Shown piece after piece: positions 15,161 to 23,471 of a DNA stretch of 26,985 nt. Within the stretch, counting starts at the first letter, position 1; each line of letters opens with the position of its first letter. The notes beneath the pieces were generated by a model. That model was not told the DNA's origin. It was given only the letters and a program-made list of their open reading frames with translations, and made no database searches. The position numbers were made by a program, and so were the translations under genes. Source of the stretch: DTU064 sp045588245 (lineage in GTDB: Bacteria > Bacillota > Clostridia > Oscillospirales > CAG-272); assembly GCA_045588245.1 (NCBI GenBank), contig JAZNDW010000015.1, positions 1 to 26,985 of the forward strand, written 5' to 3'.

Positions 15161-15195
15161 AAAAGCAGCAGCGTAACATATTGCTACGCCGCTGC
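15161..15195 (-). terminator. Terminator of the DUF3800/DUF2075/AlbA_2-RES operon
   Basis: Minus strand GCAGCGGCGTA (15185-15195) pairs with TACGCTGCTGC (15165-15175) over 11 bp with one wobble, followed by TTTT (15161-15164). It lies 10 bp past the AlbA_2-RES stop codon and defines the operon end. Confidence 0.8.
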
Positions 15196-15205
15196 CTCCG
15201 GATGG

Positions 15206-16363
15206 TCAATAAAACATATCCAAAATGGTAGTATGAATATCTACACGATTGGGATCTTGGTCGATTTGTTCACACTCCAAATAGTTCCGTGTAACGTTAA
15301 CAATATTGGAGCCGATAGGTTCACATTTTTGATAATTAAACACCACTATGTTGTATCTATCCAAATTCGTGTGCTCGTGTATATCCTGATCTTCTAATTC
15401 TGGCGTCAACGAACTTCTAAACGCAATTCCGTCATATCCCAGACGTTTCGCGTATTCAGCTACAAATTGTGTCGGAATGTAGTCAAGAATATCGTCGTCA
15501 GAAGCTACAGGTTTAGAATACAGCATGGATAAATCTGCAAACAAATTTAATTTGGCATCGGTCATTCTTTTCGGAATATCCTTCAGTGTAAAATCCAACA
15601 ACGTTAGCTCCGCTTTGGTTGCTATCGTCGCTACGCTGACGTTTGCTCCCAATCGAGGGCGCACCTCAACTAGCGCTGTATACGGATGATTTGCACAGTA
15701 CAAATAGGGTATGTAGCGATAATTGGCCCTCAAATCACGTGTTACACTTGCCGGTGGCACAAAACTATCACTTTTACCGTAACCGAAGAAACCATGTTCC
15801 TTGCCTGCTTTGGATATATCCTGTATGATTCTGCACCTAAACAAACGTGTCCCGACAGGTATCCTACGCTCGGGGTTTGTAGAAAGATCCTTCAATAAAT
15901 CAAGCACCTTGATGTCTTGAGGATTCCTGTTCCGATATTGAATCTCATCAATAAACTCTTTTAAATACTTTGAACGAATATTCCCGACTTTACCAAATAT
16001 CCGATCTCCGCTACGGATGTATGCAACGTTGTTAACATAGAAATCTGTCTTTGCTTTTTCTACATCCAAGACAGCAATCAATTTATCGCCATCTTGGATA
16101 GTGTATACCGCGCAAAGATGCTTGTATTGTGAATCCGCACATAACAACCTTAATTTTTCAACTTGCGATGCGTCAACACCGACAAGGCGTTTTTTCTGCT
16201 CGTCATACCCAAATATGATAGAGCCACCTTTAGTGTTTGCGAATGCAGAAATAATTCGCCCTATGACATCTAATCTCTGCGGAATGGTTCGTTTGAATTC
16301 GATGGTTTCACTTTCGCCATTCAATAGGCATGCGGAAAGATTATCTATAGTAATTCGTGGCAT
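15206..16363 (-). CDS. AlbA_2 (Schlafen-type) domain fused to a RES domain
   Basis: The 385-residue protein joins two domains not usually seen together. Residues about 15-125 read as an AlbA_2 nucleic-acid-binding domain: GESETIEFKRT (16-26), FANTKGGSIIFGY (41-53), then YIRSGDRIF. Residues about 168-345 read as a RES domain: RLFRCR (173-178), IPYLYCANHPYTALVEVRP (218-236), and FRSS (315-318), supplying the Arg, Glu and Ser that name the family. RES toxins such as MbcT destroy NAD+ by phosphorolysis, so a NAD+-depleting effector controlled by nucleic acid sensing is a reasonable inference. A roughly 40-residue tail follows. The start is ATG 16363 behind AGAGGA. It is the last gene of the DUF3800-DUF2075-RES operon. 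Confidence 0.85.
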   Translation of the reverse strand: MPRITIDNLSACLLNGESETIEFKRTIPQRLDVIGRIISAFANTKGGSIIFGYDEQKKRLVGVDASQVEKLRLLCADSQYKHLCAVYTIQDGDKLIAVLDVEKAKTDFYVNNVAYIRSGDRIFGKVGNIRSKYLKEFIDEIQYRNRNPQDIKVLDLLKDLSTNPERRIPVGTRLFRCRIIQDISKAGKEHGFFGYGKSDSFVPPASVTRDLRANYRYIPYLYCANHPYTALVEVRPRLGANVSVATIATKAELTLLDFTLKDIPKRMTDAKLNLFADLSMLYSKPVASDDDILDYIPTQFVAEYAKRLGYDGIAFRSSLTPELEDQDIHEHTNLDRYNIVVFNYQKCEPIGSNIVNVTRNYLECEQIDQDPNRVDIHTTILDMFY

Positions 16364-16439
16364 CTCTTCAATCCTCTAATTCTATGTTTTGGCTATCAGT
16401 TTCCTAGAGTTACTTATAATTCTTCAATTCCTATTTCCT

Positions 16440-18389
16440 TCAAATACCCATAAATTCCGTCGTACCAGTCGCGTTTCCGGGTTTGATCGTCGTCGCTGCC
16501 TGCCGGCACGAAGATGGCCATGCCCTGACTGCGCGGGTAAGCAGTACACGGTAAGCGTTCTTTAAATAAAGGCGACGTTCCTCAGAACTGACATTGTTCC
16601 AACGGTTGCCGACGAAATTGTTATAGGTCCATTCGCCATCGACATAGCGGTAGTCAGCGTCCCATGCGACAACGGAATAGTCAAGCTCTAGTCCTTGAAT
16701 ATCGAACTCCGTCACCACATCCTCCAGCATATAGCTGGAACGCACATCGTCCTTACCGTTCAGGAACCAGTTGGCTACCGAAATCTCATTCTTTACGAAG
16801 ATACCCTCTGGCTTTAAACGCAACGCACCGCTGCTGGCAAGCAAGCCATAACGAGTGGTACCCTGGCAGTGATCGCGCACCCACTCTTTCGCTCTGTTCA
16901 AATCTCGGGTGATCACGATCGGATATTTATCTTTGATGCGCTGGTAAAGCACTTTCGCTTCATCAGTATCTGCATCCAGGACCGCCTTTACAAACGCTGC
17001 CAAATCCGGTGTTCTGAAAGAACGCACCGACGTAGCCAGATGAAGCTCGTCCCTCTCAAAAGTATGGAGGCTGTCCAGCATACTGCTCCAGCTTCTGCCG
17101 CGGCGGTATTCATCATCATCGAGCTGTGGTGTGATATATACATCCCAATCGGGGAACGCACGACGCAAAGAATCAAACCATTCAGGCAGGCCAGCTTCGC
17201 CGGTGTTGATTTCCTGTCCGCCACCAACCAGACAAATGACAACCGCCCAGTCCTGATGGCGATCCATGGTGCTGATCAAAAACTCCGGCTCACTATACGG
17301 GAAGGGTGAAACGCCTTTCTTGGTAGCCATGAACTTTTCGATCATATCCTGCGTCCATGCACGCTGCGCCTCATCGAAGATGGCAACGCGCTCCGGCGGG
17401 ATATTATTGTTGCCAATGAAAGAATCGCGGTACTTGTGAATGATTTGGATAAACGCAGATGTGCTGCGCAGTGCATCTGTTTTCGAAACACGGTTGCCGC
17501 GCTGCTTTTCCTGCTCCACCTTATCACGGGCGAGAGCTTCCTGCAGTACCGTCACCAACGGGAAATTACCGGACAGGAACACTGCGTGCTCGCCCTGCTG
17601 TGCATCGGAACGCTGAATGGCAATATTCAATCCAACCAGCGTTTTGCCAGCGCCGGGCACACCCGTTACAAAGCAAATGGACTTTCGCCCGTTTGCTTTG
17701 CTGTGTTCGATGATACGGTTAATCTCATCCGTGGTAACCGTCAGGTTTTCTGCTCCAGCATCACTGCGGGTAATGTCATGAACATTGTGTCCGCGATACA
17801 ATGCCTGCGCCGCTTCTACGATCGTAGGTGTAGGTAGATACTCAGAATTCTCCCATGCTACGTAATCAAAAGCGGATTCATTGTAGCGCGCTGCAATCAT
17901 GTTGATCACATCAGCAATGTTGCCAGCATTGCAACGAAGCGGCTCAATTACGCGATCGCGCTCGCGGATTACATTTGTGATTGTTGCCGCTCTGGTGGAT
18001 ACCATAATCGGTACCAGCAGTTTGTTGTGACTTTCCTTCTGGAAGTTACGCAGGTCCAGAGCGTAGTCATATACCTGATCGTATGTAGACTGACGATATT
18101 CCGTATCGCCGCACTTGAACTCCAAGAGGAACACGATATTCTTGTAAAGTACCACCGCGTCTACACGCTTACCCATTCTGGGGATGGTGTATTCGAAAAC
18201 AATCCTACCATCCGAAAAAGAGCACAGCTGATCTTTGAGAATCTGCACCTCAGACTCCCAAGTGTTACTCTGCTGGATCGTCGTCTCCGCCGAAATATCG
18301 TTGGAGTGGATGATACCAATTATTTCGCTGCTTGACTGCCGTAAAAACTCCGCAATCGAAGCAGAATAGTAGGATCTCAAATTACGCAT
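16440..18389 (-). CDS. PD-(D/E)XK nuclease-like + DUF2075 SF1 helicase, 3' frameshift
   Basis: The N-terminus holds a PD-(D/E)XK pattern: E47, D77 in RVDAVVL, then E90-x-K92 in LLEFKCG. This is followed by a DUF2075 P-loop NTPase/helicase with Walker A GVPGAGKT (243-250), DEAQ Walker B (VAIFDEAQRAW, 335-345), VGGGQEI (388-394) and LTSVRSFR-like motif IV (452-459, ATSVRSFR). Near residue 620 the frame breaks inside helicase motif VI: the expected LLTRA-R-QGMAIFVP becomes LLTRAVRAWPSSC. A one-base deletion between 16529 and 16530 explains it; the other frame continues QGMAIFVPAGSDDDQTRKR and ends at 16414. The frame as read gives 649 residues with a spurious tail. The start is ATG 18389 behind GAGGT, 15 bp after the DUF3800 stop. 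Confidence 0.85.
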   Translation of the reverse strand: MRNLRSYYSASIAEFLRQSSSEIIGIIHSNDISAETTIQQSNTWESEVQILKDQLCSFSDGRIVFEYTIPRMGKRVDAVVLYKNIVFLLEFKCGDTEYRQSTYDQVYDYALDLRNFQKESHNKLLVPIMVSTRAATITNVIRERDRVIEPLRCNAGNIADVINMIAARYNESAFDYVAWENSEYLPTPTIVEAAQALYRGHNVHDITRSDAGAENLTVTTDEINRIIEHSKANGRKSICFVTGVPGAGKTLVGLNIAIQRSDAQQGEHAVFLSGNFPLVTVLQEALARDKVEQEKQRGNRVSKTDALRSTSAFIQIIHKYRDSFIGNNNIPPERVAIFDEAQRAWTQDMIEKFMATKKGVSPFPYSEPEFLISTMDRHQDWAVVICLVGGGQEINTGEAGLPEWFDSLRRAFPDWDVYITPQLDDDEYRRGRSWSSMLDSLHTFERDELHLATSVRSFRTPDLAAFVKAVLDADTDEAKVLYQRIKDKYPIVITRDLNRAKEWVRDHCQGTTRYGLLASSGALRLKPEGIFVKNEISVANWFLNGKDDVRSSYMLEDVVTEFDIQGLELDYSVVAWDADYRYVDGEWTYNNFVGNRWNNVSSEERRLYLKNAYRVLLTRAVRAWPSSCRQAATTIKPGNATGTTEFMGI

Positions 18390-18404
18390 AGTGGGTACCT
18401 CGTA

Positions 18405-19751
18405 TTAATCTTCTTCATCGTGTGCCTTAGCAAAGTATGCTCCTACTTTTTCAATAAGGCTACAGACCTCTGTCTGTGAAAATACGTTTGATTTTTGTGC
18501 AAAAAACATGTTTTTATCGGTGCTTTTTTTCATAAGCCGATGCAACAAGGCCAGGTTTCTTTTTTGCTGCTCACTGAGAGTTCCTATCAGCGGAACAAAA
18601 TCCTCCACTGTAACGCGATTGGCAAACGTGAAGAGCGATGCCATGATACCAGCCACAATATCACACAGTTGCAGCCATTTTGAATCGTGTGATTTTTCGA
18701 AGCGGAACGTTGCCCGATTAAACAAAAATTCGCCATCTATAGGTGTACTCTCCAGCACTTCTTGCACTTCGGATATCTCATCAAAAATGTGTGTACTGCC
18801 CTGGAAGATTCCCATTCTCGACATGTAATCAGCGGCAAAACCATCGATTAGCACATGATCTTCATTATCAACAAGAAACGGCACGTCTCCCTTTTTGCCA
18901 GATGCTTTAAGCTCCTGGCGCAGGAATTCCAACAAAAATTCATCTTCAACATCATCCGGAACGATGTTTTCAATCCAGTCGACCATTGCAAAACAATAAT
19001 CTTTGATTTTACTGGGGTCGATGTTGGGATACTTGTATTGAGCCAAAAGCGGAAGAATGTATTCTTCATCACGTTTAGCGAATTTAAAAAGCACATTTTT
19101 GATTTCGTTGTGATAAACCGGAACCGACAAAACAGAATCCACAATATCCACCAGCGAATAGTAAAGCAGGTTAATTGCGCTCCAGTGAATGTATAGATTG
19201 TCTACCGACAGTATATCTGTTAGTACCGATTCAACTTTTGCTGAATCTAATGCATGCAGAAATTTATGTGCTCCTTCAGGGACTTTTCCGATCAGATGTT
19301 TTAGTTTTACATCGGTAACAGATTTCTGTAAGTGCAGCTTTGAAAAAACAGCATCAATATCCATAGGTGATTCTGTTCCTTCGAAGGCGACTCCTGCCAG
19401 AACGTAATCTTCGGTATAATCTACATTCAAATCGCCGTCCGCATCTTTGAATTTGAACTTTAGACAGTTGTTGCTTTCATCATAGTACATTGTGTAATGA
19501 TTGAAAACACCATCCAAAAGGCACAAGATGTTTTTGTCATCAACACCCGAAAAATCACGAATAAACCAGTACACTACACGGTAGGATACGGAATTATCCA
19601 ACGCCCACTGAATAAACTCTGTGCCTATGATTCCTTTATTGGCATTGTTGTAGCGAGCCACCAGCGTTAACTCACGCTGGATGCCTTCGTTTCCGTATGC
19701 AAACGCAGGAATTTCAGCTGTTGTCAACGGACGATTGGCAATATTAAGCAT
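18405..19751 (-). CDS. DUF3800-like protein (RNase H-fold family)
   Basis: A 448-residue protein with the hallmarks of DUF3800: YYDESNN (89-95, acidic DES motif), YVLAGVAF (116-123), the FLHALD and NLYIHWSAINLLYY segments (164-169, 185-198) and the C-terminal DSKWLQLCDIVAGIMASL (356-373). DUF3800 proteins are predicted RNase H-fold nucleases frequent in defence islands, with no settled function. It is longer than the typical 200-270 residues because of an 85-residue N-terminal extension and extra helical regions. The start is ATG 19751, seven bases after GGGAGGGG; an ATG 57 bases upstream lacks such a site. It is first in the three-gene operon with the DUF2075 helicase and AlbA_2-RES protein. 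Confidence 0.8.
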   Translation of the reverse strand: MLNIANRPLTTAEIPAFAYGNEGIQRELTLVARYNNANKGIIGTEFIQWALDNSVSYRVVYWFIRDFSGVDDKNILCLLDGVFNHYTMYYDESNNCLKFKFKDADGDLNVDYTEDYVLAGVAFEGTESPMDIDAVFSKLHLQKSVTDVKLKHLIGKVPEGAHKFLHALDSAKVESVLTDILSVDNLYIHWSAINLLYYSLVDIVDSVLSVPVYHNEIKNVLFKFAKRDEEYILPLLAQYKYPNIDPSKIKDYCFAMVDWIENIVPDDVEDEFLLEFLRQELKASGKKGDVPFLVDNEDHVLIDGFAADYMSRMGIFQGSTHIFDEISEVQEVLESTPIDGEFLFNRATFRFEKSHDSKWLQLCDIVAGIMASLFTFANRVTVEDFVPLIGTLSEQQKRNLALLHRLMKKSTDKNMFFAQKSNVFSQTEVCSLIEKVGAYFAKAHDEED

Positions 19752-19832
19752 GTACACCCCTCCCTGAAAAAAATTACATTTTGGGAATACCGCCGCTCCT
19801 GTCTTCATATAATTATAGATGGAGGTGAGCAG

Positions 19833-20060
19833 ATGAAATTATACACCGTAACAATTCGTGGATTTAAATACTATTTTTCAGGCGATCTCACACCTGAAGC
19901 CATCAATGCTATTGAGAGCTTTTGTCTCAGATTGGAGATGGACGGCAAATCGGCCAATGCGGCCACACTTTTTGAGCGTTTAAGAAACTATATCACCTCA
20001 GAGCAGGGGCTGCCTGTAACACCAGTTAAAATTGAGCATGTTTTTCGCGTGAATTATTGA
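19833..20060 (+). CDS. Hypothetical 75-residue protein
   Basis: I do not recognise this protein. It has an ideal GGAGGTG ribosome binding site five bases before ATG 19833 and is the only plus-strand gene of the cargo region. It is divergent from the DUF3800 operon (81 bp between starts) and convergent with the DGQHR gene (7 bp between stops). The sequence is mixed: a beta-like start (MKLYTVTIRGFKYYFSG), a helix (PEAINAIESFCLRLEM), a second helix (NAATLFERLRNYIT) and a beta-like end. A small regulator or antitoxin-like partner of the divergent operon is possible from position only. Confidence 0.7.
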   Translation: MKLYTVTIRGFKYYFSGDLTPEAINAIESFCLRLEMDGKSANAATLFERLRNYITSEQGLPVTPVKIEHVFRVNY

Positions 20061-20067
20061 TCTCATG

Positions 20068-21828
20068 CTATATGCTCTCTATGATGCTGTCATCGATCTT
20101 AAACGCTTCTTGCAAGATGCGCGTTGAGAATTTTCTGTATTGACTGGATGTGTAGGGGAATCTTTCTTTAGAGAAATCAAAATTCCAACCATTAAAAACA
20201 CCGTCGTAGAAATCAAAATCCTGCACGCCATTGATGCTCAGCTGTCTGGTTAGTGCAATGATAAAGCCATTGATTGCAATAACAGACAACAATTTGGAGG
20301 ATTCGTCATCCCACTGAGCCCGAAGGTTCTTCTTTATTGCACCAAAATAGTTGCGCAGAGTAGCATCGCAATATTTCACATACTCTTCGATTGCATCGTT
20401 TTTCATCGCAAGAAGCGCGTCCTTATCGCCGTCCCAGTACGTAAACAGGCTCTGTCGTCCTTCGGTTGGATTCACCGTAACCAAATACCTCAACGCAAAA
20501 CGAACAATTGATGCGGTTTTTATCTTGCCGCCATCCAGAGTAGATATCTGCAACAGATTCTGGAATGCCCCTTGTTTATTAAGTTTTTCAATCACAAATT
20601 GCGCAATACTCTCGTCAGCAATGGGATTCTGGATGCGTTTTATTTGCAACAGAACGTTCTGCGGGACAAGTTTAGCGTTAGAGTTAATATCTACAAAAAT
20701 CTCACTCTGAATGCGTGCACGTTCCTCTGCGCTCATTTCTGCCGGAAATACCAGCCCTGTCACAAGGAGATGAAGCTGTTTTCTCAGTTCAGCAATCGTA
20801 CGTTCCTGCTTGGAATCAGCTCCACTTTCGTAATGTGCAAAAATTCGGTGCTGTCCGTCAATTACACATATGCTGTTCATCTCTTTTGGGAACGTCAAAG
20901 TGCAGTTGCCTTCCAAATCTCCTATTTCATCGATTGTTTTATAATTGCCTTCTTCATCACAAAAGCGAACGCGATCAGGAAGGCCAACGATAATATTATT
21001 ATAGAATGCCTCTCCTTTTGTCTCTAAAAATGCTCGAATTCCTTTGATCTTACTCTTTTCAATCAACCTTTGATATAGCCATATTGAGTCTGACCAATTA
21101 TCTTTTCGTAAAACATAGCACGTGTTCAATAAATCCTCTGCCGACATCATGAAGGATACAATTCTCACGTTGTTTTTCAATCCCGTAAAGGATTTTGGGT
21201 AAATGATTGGCGCCGTTATTTCTGCGCTCTCTCTGGAGCTGGACACCGGCCCAATATCTGCGTTTCGGATGCCAAGAAAACGGAAAACTTCGTTGCGTGC
21301 AGAACGTTTGATACATTGCGCAATCCACTGAAAGTAGTTCAATGTTTTCGGCTGAACAAAAGTGAGCTCCGAGAAAAGCTTATAATCATCGTCCGACAAA
21401 ACAACTTCTTCTTTAGAAATATAAAGCGCAAAGGGTTTTATACGTCTACTGTCATACTGACGAAGCATTTCCTCCTTGTCGGGAAACATCTTAACTAGTT
21501 CATCTACAAAAAGATTCAAATTGCCTTTTATTTGGCCGAACGCCTCATTCTTTGTTCTGATATGATCACGGATATTTGTTGTTTTAACCGTGTCTTCACA
21601 AATTAGCCAGATGTTTTCGTAAATGAACAAAGCATCAACCTCAACTTTGCGAAAGCCGATGTACATCTCCTGATCATTTGTTGGAATATACTGAAAGCCC
21701 GCGTCGGTGAAGGTTTTCACAATTTTATTCTTAAAAGCTCGTTTAGCACGTTTTTCCAGCTGTTCTGCCGTCGGGACTCGCTTTTTCGTCGTTTTGGCAG
21801 CTTTCTTTCCTTTTTTAAGTTTCCTCAT
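20068..21828 (-). CDS. DGQHR-domain protein (DndB-like)
   Basis: The 586-residue protein carries CVIDGQHRIFAHYE with the DGQHR signature at 324-328, then LLVTGLVFPAEM (354-365) and EIFVDINSNAKLVP (376-389), the order typical of DndB/DGQHR proteins. DndB regulates or accompanies DNA phosphorothioation; other DGQHR proteins are of unknown function in defence islands. The N-terminus is very Lys-rich (1-35). Residues 60-82 (KVEVDALFIYENIWLICEDT) resemble the core of a PD-(D/E)XK nuclease in which the catalytic Lys is replaced, so it may be degenerate. No dndACDE genes are present. The start is ATG 21828 behind GGGAGG, overlapping the 3' end of the methyltransferase gene by 14 bp. Confidence 0.8.
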   Translation of the reverse strand: MRKLKKGKKAAKTTKKRVPTAEQLEKRAKRAFKNKIVKTFTDAGFQYIPTNDQEMYIGFRKVEVDALFIYENIWLICEDTVKTTNIRDHIRTKNEAFGQIKGNLNLFVDELVKMFPDKEEMLRQYDSRRIKPFALYISKEEVVLSDDDYKLFSELTFVQPKTLNYFQWIAQCIKRSARNEVFRFLGIRNADIGPVSSSRESAEITAPIIYPKSFTGLKNNVRIVSFMMSAEDLLNTCYVLRKDNWSDSIWLYQRLIEKSKIKGIRAFLETKGEAFYNNIIVGLPDRVRFCDEEGNYKTIDEIGDLEGNCTLTFPKEMNSICVIDGQHRIFAHYESGADSKQERTIAELRKQLHLLVTGLVFPAEMSAEERARIQSEIFVDINSNAKLVPQNVLLQIKRIQNPIADESIAQFVIEKLNKQGAFQNLLQISTLDGGKIKTASIVRFALRYLVTVNPTEGRQSLFTYWDGDKDALLAMKNDAIEEYVKYCDATLRNYFGAIKKNLRAQWDDESSKLLSVIAINGFIIALTRQLSINGVQDFDFYDGVFNGWNFDFSKERFPYTSSQYRKFSTRILQEAFKIDDSIIESI

Positions 21829-22741
21829 TGTGGGCCTCCCTTGCAACACGGAATTCTTCCGGTAATTTGGCAACGGCTGCATTTTGATTTGGCTCTATTA
21901 CAGGCTTGTCTTCACGCACTTTTGCCTTGCCCTCAGAAGCATCTTTTAATCGTTCAGTTGAAATATCGTAATATGATTTCACGAGTTCTGCTCCAGCAAA
22001 ACGCCTGCCTTCAATAAGCGCAGCAACGCCCGTCGTTCCGGAACCCATAAACGGATCTAATATTAGCGCTCCCGGTTCTGTAAGAGCCTTTATCAATCTC
22101 TGCGGGATTGCCACAGGAAATTGGCACGGGTGTTCTGTCTTTTCGATATGAAGGGCTTTTACATTCGGAATATCCCAAACATCCGACGGGTTTTTCCCGA
22201 GAGGGTTTCCGCTGAGTTTTCCTTTATTTGGACCTTTGTAAGACCTCTTACCCGGGTATTTCTGGGGAACACGAACATCATCAAGGTTGAACATTGTCTG
22301 TTCGCCTTTGGTGAACCACATTATTGTTTCATGTCTACCGCTAAATCTTTTTGTGCTGTTCAGCCCATGTCCAAACGTCCAAATAATACGATTTCTAAGA
22401 ATAAAAGGATATTCACGATTCTCGCTAAGCGATGTAAAGATATCGTATACAATGCAATCCAAGGGGATTACACATTTATCAGAAATATGGTAGCCCACCT
22501 GCCAACATACGCTTCCTCCAGGCTTTACTACCCGGTACAGTTCGTCGAATATATTGGTGTGCTGTGTTCTGAATGTTTTTATATCGTTGTGTGGATCCTC
22601 ATAGGCCTTGCCAATACAGTACGGTGGTGAAGTTATTACCAAATCCACCGATTCATCCGGCAACCTTCTGAGAAGATCAATGCAATCACCGTTATGCAAT
22701 GTAACTTGATTGCTTTCTTTGTAATTTTTGTATATGCGCAT
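21815..22741 (-). CDS. Site-specific DNA methyltransferase (amino-MTase, SPPY type)
   Basis: A 308-residue DNA methyltransferase that would modify the exocyclic amino group of adenine (N6) or cytosine (N4). The catalytic motif IV is TSPPY (37-41), preceded by LHNGDCIDLLRRLPDESVDLVI. A variable target-recognition stretch lies about 120-200. The S-adenosylmethionine motif I is C-terminal (ILDPFMGSGTT, 227-237), giving the beta-class order IV-TRD-I. SPPY is more frequent in N4-cytosine enzymes, but N6-adenine activity is not excluded. The start is ATG 22741 behind GGAGGT. It overlaps the DGQHR gene downstream and lies 29 bp after the GIY-YIG gene. Confidence 0.92.
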   Translation of the reverse strand: MRIYKNYKESNQVTLHNGDCIDLLRRLPDESVDLVITSPPYCIGKAYEDPHNDIKTFRTQHTNIFDELYRVVKPGGSVCWQVGYHISDKCVIPLDCIVYDIFTSLSENREYPFILRNRIIWTFGHGLNSTKRFSGRHETIMWFTKGEQTMFNLDDVRVPQKYPGKRSYKGPNKGKLSGNPLGKNPSDVWDIPNVKALHIEKTEHPCQFPVAIPQRLIKALTEPGALILDPFMGSGTTGVAALIEGRRFAGAELVKSYYDISTERLKDASEGKAKVREDKPVIEPNQNAAVAKLPEEFRVAREAHNEET

Positions 22742-22770
22742 TTTTCAATGCACCTCCTATCACGCTTCGG

Positions 22771-23439
22771 TTATATCCCTAAGCGGTGGCGGATGGTGTT
22801 GAGCCATTCGCCTTTGTATTTGAAATACTTGGGGCCTGCGATGGCACTTTTTACACCGGTCAGGTGCTTTGCCAGTGCTGTGAGCGGCCATGTTTCTCCA
22901 TTATAGCTGACGTGTTTATCGTCGACCACTTCGCACAGCTCTCCGGTGTGATCGTTGCCGTTACAGAAGAATTCGATCTGTTCACCGATCGCGATACCAC
23001 AGGCAGAGAAAGTAAACGGTGCCATGCGTTCCTGATGCTGCTCGTTGATCTCCTGCGCCAGCGCTTCCTCGCGCTGCTCGGTGGCGGTAGCCTTCCACTT
23101 TTTCAGCCTGTGGCGGTAATCGTTAATTTCCGCGATGGCTTCCAGAATGGAATACGCATCTTCCGGCGTCACAGCATAAAATTCACGGATACGTCGCTTG
23201 CCGTCCACTTCCTCCGTGGAACGCAGTTCCGGATTCAGTTTGTCCAAGATGGAATGGAGCTTCTTGTCCGAAAGTGCAGAGTCCACTTCGTATGTAGCAT
23301 ACACGCGGAAAGCGAACGGCACAGCAGTGCTACGGTTCAGCTCATCCAGCCGCTGCTTCACATCTGTTGCATAGCCGATTTTCACATACTGCGGAAATGA
23401 CGGATTTGTAAGTATATAAATGAAACCTGTTTTACTCAT
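22771..23439 (-). CDS. GIY-YIG (T5orf172-type) nuclease with DUF4357-like C-terminus
   Basis: The 222-residue protein has an N-terminal GIY-YIG fold of the T5orf172 type: GFIYIL (5-10), YVKIGYATDVKQRLDEL (18-34) with R30, and KKLHSIL with H62. A charged helical linker follows (100-140). The C-terminal part (IGEQIEFFCNG..., VVDDKHVSYNGE, ALAKHLTG, GPKYFKYKGEWL) resembles DUF4357, a small domain often appended to restriction-related proteins. GIY-YIG enzymes include some type II restriction endonucleases (Eco29kI, Hpy188I), so it could act with the methyltransferase 29 bp downstream. The start is ATG 23439 behind GGAGA. The DUF4357 call is by eye and less sure. Confidence 0.82.
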   Translation of the reverse strand: MSKTGFIYILTNPSFPQYVKIGYATDVKQRLDELNRSTAVPFAFRVYATYEVDSALSDKKLHSILDKLNPELRSTEEVDGKRRIREFYAVTPEDAYSILEAIAEINDYRHRLKKWKATATEQREEALAQEINEQHQERMAPFTFSACGIAIGEQIEFFCNGNDHTGELCEVVDDKHVSYNGETWPLTALAKHLTGVKSAIAGPKYFKYKGEWLNTIRHRLGI

Positions 23440-23471
23440 AGCGTTTTCTCCAAAATAATTTATCTTTCAAT

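Noticed and set aside
19808..19813. TATAAT upstream of the small plus-strand gene as its promoter
   Set aside because: The start would fall inside the ribosome binding site and no good -35 lies at 16-18 bp. The overlapping minus-strand TATAAT (19812-19817) could serve the DUF3800 operon, but its -35 (AATTTC) is poor, so neither was listed.
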